Shown here: one piece after another, positions 36,422 through 45,056 of the stretch
Position numbering within the stretch: position 1 is the stretch's first letter
How the letters are laid out: every line of letters starts with the position of its first letter
NCBI GenBank assembly: GCA_026418015.1
Contig: JAOACE010000010.1
Coordinates: 1 to 59,956 of the forward strand
Reading direction: 5' to 3'
DNA length: 59,956 nt
Origin: Leptospiraceae bacterium
GTDB taxonomy: Bacteria; Spirochaetota; Leptospiria; Leptospirales; Leptonemataceae
Translations under genes and position numbers: made by a program
Notes under the pieces: model-generated
Database searches by the model: none
What the model was told of the DNA's origin: nothing
What the model saw: only the letters and a program-made list of their open reading frames with translations

Positions 36422-37019
36422 ACGATTAGCTTTTATACTTGAACAATTGGATCATAACAACTACTGCATTATCGATGATGTGTTTCCCTGCGAATTATCT
36501 TTGAGTTTATACCAAAGATTGAATGACTTATATAATAAAGGCACTTTTAAAGAGGCAACAATTGGAAAAGACCGAATATTGGATAAGTCTGTAAGAAGCG
36601 ATAAAATTTATTGGTGGAATTTGTTCGATTTACAATATTGTGAAGAAAAATATATAAAATATTTAAAATTTTTCCAAAAAATTTTTAATAGAAGGTTTTA
36701 TATAGGTACAAATCGCATAGAAGTCTTTTATTCTATCTACGAACAGGGAACATTTTATACCAAACATTATGATAACTTTAAAAATTCCAACAAAAGAAAA
36801 ATCACTTTTATAACGTATTTAAACAAAGAATGGAAGAAATACAGTACTACGAATGGTGAACTAGTAATTTACGAAGGCGATAAAGAGATTTTTGTAGAAC
36901 CATTGTTCAATCGAACTGTGATATTTTTTTCTGAGTTTGTTCTCCACGAAGTATTACCAGCAACACAAACGCGCTTCGCTATAACAAGTTGGTTTTATAC
37001 TGGATTTCCCTATTTATAG
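36405..37019 (+). CDS. 2-oxoglutarate/Fe(II)-dependent oxygenase (prolyl-4-hydroxylase-like)
   Basis: 204 aa from ATG 36405; an in-frame TTG at 36375 is possible, and either way the gene overlaps the SDR gene. The double-stranded beta-helix iron site is complete: HYD (about residue 124-126), the distal His in FVLHEVLP (about 182) and the 2-oxoglutarate-binding Arg in TRFAITSWF. FITYLNKEW and NGELVIYEG match the P4H-type fold. It may hydroxylate a protein or small molecule; the target is unknown. Confidence 0.82.
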   Translation: MIVKAKRLAFILEQLDHNNYCIIDDVFPCELSLSLYQRLNDLYNKGTFKEATIGKDRILDKSVRSDKIYWWNLFDLQYCEEKYIKYLKFFQKIFNRRFYIGTNRIEVFYSIYEQGTFYTKHYDNFKNSNKRKITFITYLNKEWKKYSTTNGELVIYEGDKEIFVEPLFNRTVIFFSEFVLHEVLPATQTRFAITSWFYTGFPYL

Positions 37020-37052
37020 AGATGCAACTAAGAGGTAGTGATTCTAAAATCT

Positions 37053-37395
<343 letters not shown>

Positions 37396-37409
37396 GTGCT
37401 TATATTTTT

Positions 37410-37438
37410 ATTATAATTATCATAACGACAAAAGTCAA
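37410..37438 (-). promoter_or_regulatory. tmRNA promoter
   Basis: TTGACT (37,433-37,438) and a perfect TATAAT (37,410-37,415) with the optimal 17-bp spacer. The expected transcription start is a few bases before the mature tmRNA 5' end, leaving a short leader for RNase P. Confidence 0.85.
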
Positions 37439-37523
37439 TCAAAAATTGAGTTTTTTAAGCAAAAAGAAAAAAATTGTTCGTGGTTGAAAATAAAATTTAA
37501 TTCAATCAAATATTTTTAAATTT

Positions 37524-38870
37524 TTACCGATAAACATCATCCAAAATCCAATCTTCCAAACGAAGATAGCCTTTTATTGTTTTACTAACTGCGAATCTAA
37601 GCGGTTCTGGCGGAAAAGGAATGATCTTTCTGTTAACAAAAAACACTTCTGTACGCTCAGTTGTCTTTTCTAAAAGAAGGTCAGCAATCGTCCAGCCGTT
37701 CATATGTGTTAAAGCAACGCCATGACCAACACATCCAACACTATAAATTGCTCTTTTATCGCCTAAAAATCCAATGGCTGGTGCAAAATCCAATGTAGCA
37801 GAAACAGGACCACCCCATTTATGCGTTATCTTAATTCCTTTAAGCGATGGGAAGGTGTTAACTATATCTTCTTCTAATTGTTCGAATGTTTTTTGATTTA
37901 GGTCGTGATTCATGTTTGAACCATAAGTTAAAGTCACATCTCTTCCGCCCATCAATAATCGATTATCTTTTGTTAAACGATAATAATGAACCAAATTTCT
38001 GGCATCTTCGATCCCTTGTCTATTCTTCCAACCTATTTCGCGAAAGTGTTTTTCGCTCAATGGTTCTGTTAAGACGATATGAGTAAAAACGGGAACTTGT
38101 TTTCTTTTAAGTTGTGGGATAAGATGAGTATAAGCATTGGTTGCAATCACAATTTTTTCTGCTTCTACTGAACCGTTAGGTGTTTTTAGCAAAAAGGTTT
38201 GATTTTTTTGAATTTCTACAACAGGTGTTCGTTCATAAATCTGAACACCTTTTGCTTCGTTGATTTTTTTTAATGCTCTAGCTTGTTTTGCTGGATTTAA
38301 TAGACCACAACGAGATTCCCACCATGCTCCTCCATATATAGGAGAGTTGATTTGTTCTTTGAGTTTATTTTTATCTATCCATTCGATGCCTGTAATCCCT
38401 AATTTATGAACTAATTCAATTTCGCGTAAGATTCTTTTTTCGAATATTTTAGTTGTAGCAACGCGTAAAAAACCATTGTGTTCATAATCACAATCAATCT
38501 GATGTTCTTGAATTAACTTTTGAACTAAATCCACTGCTTTTTCCATGTAATGGTGTGCTTCTAATGCTTTTTGTTTTCCAAATCGAAGAGCAGTAATACC
38601 AAGGGTAAAACCAAATAAGGTCATGGAAAATCCAGCATTTCGCCCACTAGCACCAAAACCAATCACTTCGCTTTCTAATATTGCTACTCGAATCGATGGT
38701 TCTTGTTTTTTTAAAAAATATGCAGTGCTTAAACCAGTAAATCCACCTCCAATGATTGCGACATCGGTTTTGATATGATCTTTTAAAGGTTCATTTTCTT
38801 GATAATCTGTCGAAGAAAGCCAAAAACTCTTTTTTTTATAGTTTTGCATAATAACCTTGTATCTTTCCAT
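37524..38870 (-). CDS. DAO-family FAD-dependent oxidoreductase
   Basis: 448 aa. FAD motif DVAIIGGGFTGLSTAYFLKK (about residues 36-55) with Glu in ILESEVIGFGASGRNAG, the arrangement of D-amino-acid oxidase and gamma-glutamylputrescine oxidase-like enzymes. C-terminal YSVGCVGHGVALTHMNG completes the FAD site. It probably oxidises a secondary or primary amine; the substrate is unknown. An internal ATG at 38849 is an alternative start. The closest neighbours are tmRNA and the CRISPR array, with no operon partner. Confidence 0.85.
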   Translation of the reverse strand: MERYKVIMQNYKKKSFWLSSTDYQENEPLKDHIKTDVAIIGGGFTGLSTAYFLKKQEPSIRVAILESEVIGFGASGRNAGFSMTLFGFTLGITALRFGKQKALEAHHYMEKAVDLVQKLIQEHQIDCDYEHNGFLRVATTKIFEKRILREIELVHKLGITGIEWIDKNKLKEQINSPIYGGAWWESRCGLLNPAKQARALKKINEAKGVQIYERTPVVEIQKNQTFLLKTPNGSVEAEKIVIATNAYTHLIPQLKRKQVPVFTHIVLTEPLSEKHFREIGWKNRQGIEDARNLVHYYRLTKDNRLLMGGRDVTLTYGSNMNHDLNQKTFEQLEEDIVNTFPSLKGIKITHKWGGPVSATLDFAPAIGFLGDKRAIYSVGCVGHGVALTHMNGWTIADLLLEKTTERTEVFFVNRKIIPFPPEPLRFAVSKTIKGYLRLEDWILDDVYR

Positions 38871-39304
38871 AATTTTTTGTAAAGTAGAATGTAACTAACA
38901 AAAAAAATTTTTATATTTTATGTGCGTCTATTTGTATGATATATGTTTGATAAATAAATAACCATATTAATTATTATAAAAAGCAATAGAATGATAAAGT
39001 ATAAATGTTCATACACGAAAAAAGATCGTATAAAGAGAAAAAATTTTGATATTGAGTTATTTTATAAGGGATGAGATTAATGTACAAGGTGCGGTAAAAA
39101 AATTTTTACAAATGAAGATTTCTTTATATGGACGCGATAAACAGCTTTAGTGAACAAATAATAATGAATAATGAAAAATAATTATAATTTTTCTTGGGCA
39201 TCCGATAAAAAAATTGAATTTCTTCTATTCATAATCTTTTATCACGGTTTCAATTCTACTTTATTACAGGATAAACAATTATTCATTTCATTATTAATTA
39301 TTTC
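38871..39304. other. CRISPR trailer region with decayed repeats
   Basis: About 430 AT-rich bases between the oxidoreductase gene and the array, with no credible gene. Near the array it holds two decayed repeats. One at 39,247-39,276 has intact ends (GTTTCAATTC ... GATAAAC) and a degraded middle, 22 of 30 identities. A fragment at 39,119-39,143 keeps ATTTCTTTATA and GG-ACGCGATAAAC. This is the old, leader-distal end of the array. Confidence 0.7.
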
Positions 39305-42300
39305 TTTATAATTCCTCATAGGTACGCGATAAACTTCTCTTGTGGTTGAAAATAGAACTGCAAGAGAGGGGTTTCAATTCCTCATAGGTACGCGATAAAC
39401 ACTTTCTTTACTGTCAATCAAAAAAATAAAAAAACTGTTTCAATTCCTCATAGGTACGCGATAAACAACATCAAAAGGGAATTATGTTATAAAAAAAGGG
39501 GAGTTTCAATTCCTCATAGGTACGCGATAAACTTTTTTGATCTAAAAATGGATAACTGAGAATGAAGAAGTTTCAATTCCTCATAGGTACGCGATAAACA
39601 GATATGACTTATCATAGTGGTATTTTATTACAGATTTGTTTCAATTCCTCATAGGTACGCGATAAACATGACGAAAATTTAAACGTATGCTAAATTTTTT
39701 AAAAAAGTTTCAATTCCTCATAGGTACGCGATAAACTTGCGAATGTTTTTTTCGAAACATTTTCTTTTATAGTGTTTCAATTCCTCATAGGTACGCGATA
39801 AACCAGTCCGTTGCAAAATTGTTTAACGCGAACGCGAGAAGTTTCAATTCCTCATAGGTACGCGATAAACTTTTAAAAAAATTTGAAAATTGTTTTTTTA
39901 TGGTTTAGTTTCAATTCCTCATAGGTACGCGATAAACTTTGACGAATTGTTGAAAAAGTCGGAATTTTTCGTGTTTCAATTCCTCATAGGTACGCGATAA
40001 ACTTAAAAAATTCTAATAATGTTTGTTTTAGTGGATTGTTTCAATTCCTCATAGGTACGCGATAAACATATTTTTATCGAAAACGAAAATGAGCAAGAAA
40101 AACGTTTCAATTCCTCATAGGTACGCGATAAACCGAAAGATACTTTCAAAAATATCAAGAATCAATCTATGTTTCAATTCCTCATAGGTACGCGATAAAC
40201 TTATTATCAGACCCAAGAATTTTCGCATACTTATCATGTTTCAATTCCTCATAGGTACGCGATAAACCGAGCACGAGATTTTTATGGAGTGGATAAGTTT
40301 TAGTTTCAATTCCTCATAGGTACGCGATAAACTTTATTCACTTTGTCCGCGTTAATTTCGAAATCAACAGTTTCAATTCCTCATAGGTACGCGATAAACC
40401 GATCGCTAAATTAGCGATTTGTTTATTCGTATCGGAGTTTCAATTCCTCATAGGTACGCGATAAACACACCTGCCGAGATATCGCCTAATACTTGTAAAT
40501 ATGTTTCAATTCCTCATAGGTACGCGATAAACCTTTCGCTTAAAAGAATTTGATTTTTGTTAAATCGAATGTTTCAATTCCTCATAGGTACGCGATAAAC
40601 TCGTTTATCGCGGGCAACGAAAATTTAGATTCAAATCGGTTTCAATTCCTCATAGGTACGCGATAAACGCTTAGCAAATGTAAACACAACCAGAAATTTT
40701 TTTAGTTTCAATTCCTCATAGGTACGCGATAAACGGAAGATGGTGGATTTGATGGTTGTCGTAATATATATCAGTTTCAATTCCTCATAGGTACGCGATA
40801 AACCGTTTAGCAAAACTGATGGCTTTCTGGATAGACCACGTTTCAATTCCTCATAGGTACGCGATAAACCTAATTCTTTTGCTTTTTCAGAAACATCTTT
40901 CAAGGTTTCAATTCCTCATAGGTACGCGATAAACTCTATTATGTTGGTTCAAGTAAATATATGAAAAAAGGGTTTCAATTCCTCATAGGTACGCGATAAA
41001 CCACGGATGGTACCTGGACGGATTTTCAAAAAAAGCTGTTTCAATTCCTCATAGGTACGCGATAAACTTCTGCTTATATATATATTTTTTTTTAATCCGT
41101 ACAGTTTCAATTCCTCATAGGTACGCGATAAACAAATCTCTTACAATAACATAATTATCTTCTAAATTCGTTTCAATTCCTCATAGGTACGCGATAAACT
41201 TCGGGTTCGGGTTCGGGTTCAAACAGATATTCTTTTGTTTCAATTCCTCATAGGTACGCGATAAACTCGGATAAACCGTCGTTTGATAAGTAAAATCAAA
41301 AAAGTTTCAATTCCTCATAGGTACGCGATAAACATGAATAAAGAAAGAAAGAAGTAAGAAGAAAGAATGAAGTTTCAATTCCTCATAGGTACGCGATAAA
41401 CCAAGAAACTTTCGATTTTGCAATTGCACTTCGGGATTTGTTTCAATTCCTCATAGGTACGCGATAAACAATTTTTTTAAAAAAATGATGGTTTTTCAAA
41501 AAACTAGTTTCAATTCCTCATAGGTACGCGATAAACTCAAGATCTTTATATACTACTTTTACTACTTTTTCTTTGTTTCAATTCCTCATAGGTACGCGAT
41601 AAACGAAAAAATACGGAATAGTTTATAAACTTACAGATAAAAAGTTTCAATTCCTCATAGGTACGCGATAAACCATTCTTTCGGTACCGAATCCCCAATC
41701 TCTCACAAGGTTTCAATTCCTCATAGGTACGCGATAAACTCTTCGTTTAGTATGAAATAAGAAACTCCTGTTTTTCCGTTTCAATTCCTCATAGGTACGC
41801 GATAAACGACAAATATTCTAAATCTAGTTCTGTTGAGATTGGAAGTTTCAATTCCTCATAGGTACGCGATAAACTTTTTATTATTCGGGTACCAAAAAAC
41901 TTATTGACAAGTTTCAATTCCTCATAGGTACGCGATAAACGAAGGTCATCAGGATAGAGTCCGTTCTCTATATCCTGTTTCAATTCCTCATAGGTACGCG
42001 ATAAACGTAAGAAGAATGAAGAAAGAAAGAAAGAAAGAAAGAAGTTTCAATTCCTCATAGGTACGCGATAAACCGTGTGTAAAATTTATAAATCTTTTTT
42101 ATAAATCTTTTTGTTTCAATTCCTCATAGGTACGCGATAAACGGTTCCCCGCCAACCCGAACTCTGTTATCGGGAATCTTGTTTCAATTCCTCATAGGTA
42201 CGCGATAAACGATTTTGCTATTATAATTTAATGAATATCCTTTTATTGGTTTCAATTCCTCATAGGTACGCGATAAACACGCTTTAAAAATTTATAAACT

Positions 42301-42815
42301 TGACCCACCAAAAGAAGTTTCAATTCCTCATAGGTACGCGATAAACCCATAGAAACTCTATCACTTACATCTAGAAATTTGTCGTTTCAATTCCTCATAG
42401 GTACGCGATAAACGAAAAATTTTTTTATCGATTTCGAAAATTTTTTACTATGTTTCAATTCCTCATAGGTACGCGATAAACATGAAAGAAGTAAGAATGA
42501 AGAAAGAAAGAATGAAGTTTCAATTCCTCATAGGTACGCGATAAACTTTCAAAAAAAGCTTGACAATTAGGAAATGTGAGTATGTTTCAATTCCTCATAG
42601 GTACGCGATAAACCCTTACAAAAACGAGGGCGGTTATTGCCGTTATTTTACGTTTCAATTCCTCATAGGTACGCGATAAACGCATTGATAAAACGACTCA
42701 TACGGTCGAATTTTTCGAGTTTCAATTCCTCATAGGTACGCGATAAACTTACAAAAAAATCTTTTTAAAACGTGTGTAAAATTTAGTTTCAATTCCTCAT
42801 AGGTACGCGATAAAC
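39305..42815 (-). CRISPR. Type I-B CRISPR array, 53 repeats and 52 spacers
   Basis: I counted 53 copies of a 30-bp repeat. On the plus strand it begins GTTTCAATTCCTCATAGG and ends CGCGATAAAC. In crRNA sense (minus) it ends ATTGAAAC, the typical I-B 5' handle. Spacers measure about 34-39 bp. All repeats look identical except the leftmost (39,305-39,334), whose first ten bases are altered, marking the distal end. Transcription therefore runs right to left from the leader beside cas2. Apparent protein-coding frames within the array are artefacts of the repeat (it reads LSRTYEELK). Confidence 0.98.
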
Positions 42816-42844
42816 CCTTTTAAATAAATAATTAAAGATCCTAT

Positions 42845-42872
42845 AAAAAAGCCTATTTTTTAGGACTTTTTT
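42845..42872 (-). other. Terminator-like hairpin in the leader
   Basis: On the minus strand AAAAAAG, a bulged T, CCTA, a five-A loop, TAGG and CTTTTTT. Stem arms of 7 and 4 bp end in a T-run, 30 bp before the first repeat. It is symmetric, so it could end transcripts from either side or simply be the integration-proximal leader structure. Confidence 0.4.
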
Positions 42873-43036
42873 AAAGAAATCTTTAATTAAAATTAATTAT
42901 ATTTCTATTATTTCTTTTGTCAATCTTTAAACCTGAATAAAAGCTGGAAGTTCGACTAAAAATCATAAATAAATTTTAATAAAAAACTATACATAAATTA
43001 AGTAAAATATTTATATCATAATAATTAGTTTTAAAC

Positions 43037-43066
43037 ATCATAAATTCATTTCTTTATCAATGTCAA
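43037..43066 (-). promoter_or_regulatory. Candidate pre-crRNA promoter
   Basis: Minus-strand TTGACA (43,061-43,066), an 18-bp spacer and TATGAT (43,037-43,042) lie in the first copy of the leader direct repeat. Transcription would begin about 215 nt before the first repeat and read into the array. The second copy has TTGATA and no good -10 box. Confidence 0.55.
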
Positions 43067-43201
43067 TTTATAGAACAAAATACCTAAACCCGCTGTCGCT
43101 AGATATATTTTTTCTCCAATTCTATCTTTATCAATATCAATTTAAAGAACAAAATACCCAAACTCCTTGTATTAAAGAATTCAATTTCTTGTATGCTCGC
43201 T

Positions 43202-43285
43202 GATCAACAGAAGCCTTTCAAAAACGTTTCAATTCCTCATAGGTACGCGATAAACAAACGAGATCAACAGAAACCTTTCAAAAAC
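43202..43285 (-). repeat. Isolated CRISPR repeat flanked by a 24-bp direct repeat
   Basis: A perfect 30-bp CRISPR repeat at 43,226-43,255 stands alone, about 410 bp from the array. It is followed by six bases (AAACGA). The block is flanked on both sides by GATCAACAGAA(G/A)CCTTTCA plus AAAAC (43,202-43,225 and 43,262-43,285; one mismatch). The second copy ends at the stop codon of cas2. The repeat plus six bases is 36 bp, the length of a spacer. Confidence 0.9.
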
Positions 43286-43551
43286 TAAAAAAATATATCT
43301 TCGTGCGATGGTTTGGGAATACCGATGGATTCTCTTTCGAAATATTTTTTTGTCCTAAATTTATAAACAAGAACACTGTCTTGTTGTTCATCCATTAGGG
43401 ATTTAAGTTCATCCATCAAAATACGATAATTTGCTTCGGATATTTCTCCCTCGAATACACTATTTTGTACCCATGTTAAATATTTTTTACAAGCTTTATG
43501 GTACTTGTTGACTTTTTTTTCGTTCACATCATAAACTAATATAATAAACAT
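43285..43551 (-). CDS. cas2: CRISPR-associated endonuclease Cas2
   Basis: 88 aa ferredoxin-like fold. VYDVNEKKVNKYHKACKKYL places the metal-binding Asp at residue 8. WVQNSVFEGEISEANYR and the C-terminal strand are typical. It forms the integration complex with Cas1. Last gene of the operon, 6 bp after cas1. Confidence 0.95.
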   Translation of the reverse strand: MFIILVYDVNEKKVNKYHKACKKYLTWVQNSVFEGEISEANYRILMDELKSLMDEQQDSVLVYKFRTKKYFERESIGIPKPSHEDIFF

Positions 43552-43557
43552 AGGACA

Positions 43558-44553
43558 TCACCAGTTAGAAATATAAGGTTCATAACTTCTTTCTTTTAAA
43601 AAATGTTTATAAAGTTTATAACATTCAATTCTTAAGAGCTTTCTGTAAGAAATTTTCCCTAAATGTTTATAATTAATCGTTGTTGATAATTTACTTTCGA
43701 AGGCATCGATAAAAATTTGTTTGCCTTTTTCGTTCAAATAGGTATATTCAATACTTTCTTCGAAATGCTTTTTTTGAATCTGATTTTTATTGATTAAGCT
43801 AAAAATGATTCTATCAACAATAATAGGTTTAAAGACTTCTGCAATATCTAAGTTTAAACTAAAACTTCGTTGATTTGTTTCGTGTAAATAACCAATTCTT
43901 GGATCTAAATGTGTGCGATAGATTTGCGAAAGGATGGTTGTATAAAGTAATGTATTACCAAAACTGATCAACGCATTGATGGGATTATCGGGTGGTCGTT
44001 TTGTTCTTTTGTCAAAAAAGAAATCGTTATTGTCTAAGATAACATTAAAAGCTTCGTAATAGATTTTTCGAATATCGCCTTCTAATGCCATCAGTGTTGG
44101 TATATCTTGAATCGATTCTATATTTAAATATTTTGTTTCGATGGTGTTAATGTATGGTTCTACGAGTTCTTCTTTTGTTTTTTTGTAATATTTGAGGTTT
44201 TTTAAAATATTTTGTATTGCTCCATCTACAAAACTTTTAGCTAATTTAAGTCTTTCTTTTTCGTCCAAAAAACATTCTGCTTGTTTTAGTATGATGATTC
44301 CAGAGTTATAATATTCGCGTGGATAAAAACAACCAATATAATATCCATAGTGATTGTAAAAATAAATAGGAATTTTTTGTGATGTTAAAAACTCTAATGT
44401 TCTTTTGTTAATGTCTAATTCCCCGAAGATATGAATTTCTGATACTGCATTCACTGGGATGTTTTTCTTTTCTTCTTCGCTTTTAATAAAATATAATGAA
44501 TTATCTTTTCGTTTTAATTCACCATTGTTGAATATATATATGGGTTTTTTCAT
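43558..44553 (-). CDS. cas1: CRISPR-associated endonuclease Cas1 (type I-B)
   Basis: 331 aa from ATG 44553, chosen because TTGGAG lies at ribosome-binding distance and the protein then starts MKKPIYIFNNGELKRKDNS, the normal Cas1 start. Metal ligands are visible as Glu in ALEGDIRKIYYEAF, His in GYLHETNQRSFSLNLD and Asp in LDIAEVFKPIIVDRI. With Cas2 it inserts new spacers at the leader end. Starts immediately after the cas4 stop. Confidence 0.96.
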   Translation of the reverse strand: MKKPIYIFNNGELKRKDNSLYFIKSEEEKKNIPVNAVSEIHIFGELDINKRTLEFLTSQKIPIYFYNHYGYYIGCFYPREYYNSGIIILKQAECFLDEKERLKLAKSFVDGAIQNILKNLKYYKKTKEELVEPYINTIETKYLNIESIQDIPTLMALEGDIRKIYYEAFNVILDNNDFFFDKRTKRPPDNPINALISFGNTLLYTTILSQIYRTHLDPRIGYLHETNQRSFSLNLDIAEVFKPIIVDRIIFSLINKNQIQKKHFEESIEYTYLNEKGKQIFIDAFESKLSTTINYKHLGKISYRKLLRIECYKLYKHFLKERSYEPYISNW

Positions 44554-44555
44554 AA

Positions 44556-45056
44556 TCAACTCCAACACATATCTTTGTATGCACAATTAGAACAAAAAGG
44601 TATTTTGATTGGCTCTGGTGGAATATCAAACTGTATGATCTTTTTTATATTAGTTATCGCATTTTCTAATTCTTTTTCCACTTCTGGTGTGAGTTTTACA
44701 ATTTCTTTTTTTCTTTCTTCGGGAAAGTGTAGTTCGCCTTCTAGTTCGACACCTTTTTGCTTCATATAGTAGAGATAAAAGGCTAATTGCATTTGAGCAC
44801 TTTTAAGATTGTATTTTGATGATTTTTTGATTTCTCCAAGAACTTTTTTAGGATAAATAATATCAATTTTGATTTGGTTATTGATGAAAAATTCTTTTTT
44901 GTTTCGCTTGTAAAAGATTTCGTGGATATGTCTTCCTAATTTAAGAAAATTGTTTTCTTGATCGGGTTCGATGGAATGAGCAATTAACCAAACCTGTCTG
45001 GTACAAATATAATAATACCAAACCATGGTTCCGTTAATTTTTTCTAGAAGGTCCAA
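44556..45056 (-). CDS. cas4: CRISPR-associated Cas4 exonuclease
   Basis: 166 aa. An Fe-S cluster is implied by Cys18 (YICTRQVWL) and the C-terminal CSNCAYKDMC; the nuclease core has GRHIHE, IDIIYPKKVLGEIKKSSK and MQLAFYLYYM, the RecB-like active site. Cas4 trims prespacers and selects PAM-containing ends. It overlaps the end of cas3 by 13 bp. Confidence 0.94.
   Translation of the reverse strand: MDLLEKINGTMVWYYYICTRQVWLIAHSIEPDQENNFLKLGRHIHEIFYKRNKKEFFINNQIKIDIIYPKKVLGEIKKSSKYNLKSAQMQLAFYLYYMKQKGVELEGELHFPEERKKEIVKLTPEVEKELENAITNIKKIIQFDIPPEPIKIPFCSNCAYKDMCWS

Larger units (their letters stand above)
42816..43201 (-). promoter_or_regulatory. CRISPR leader
   Basis: AT-rich, between the newest repeat (ending 42,815) and the isolated repeat next to cas2. 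From the array outward it contains a hairpin at 42,845-42,872, the candidate pre-crRNA promoter at 43,037-43,066, and a 39-bp imperfect direct repeat (43,051-43,089 and 43,125-43,163, about four mismatches). No coding potential was seen. Confidence 0.75.

Noticed and set aside
40631-41983. Protein-coding frames reading LSRTYEELK repeatedly
   Set aside because: They are the CRISPR repeat translated; the frame exists only because units are about 66 bp. Not genes.
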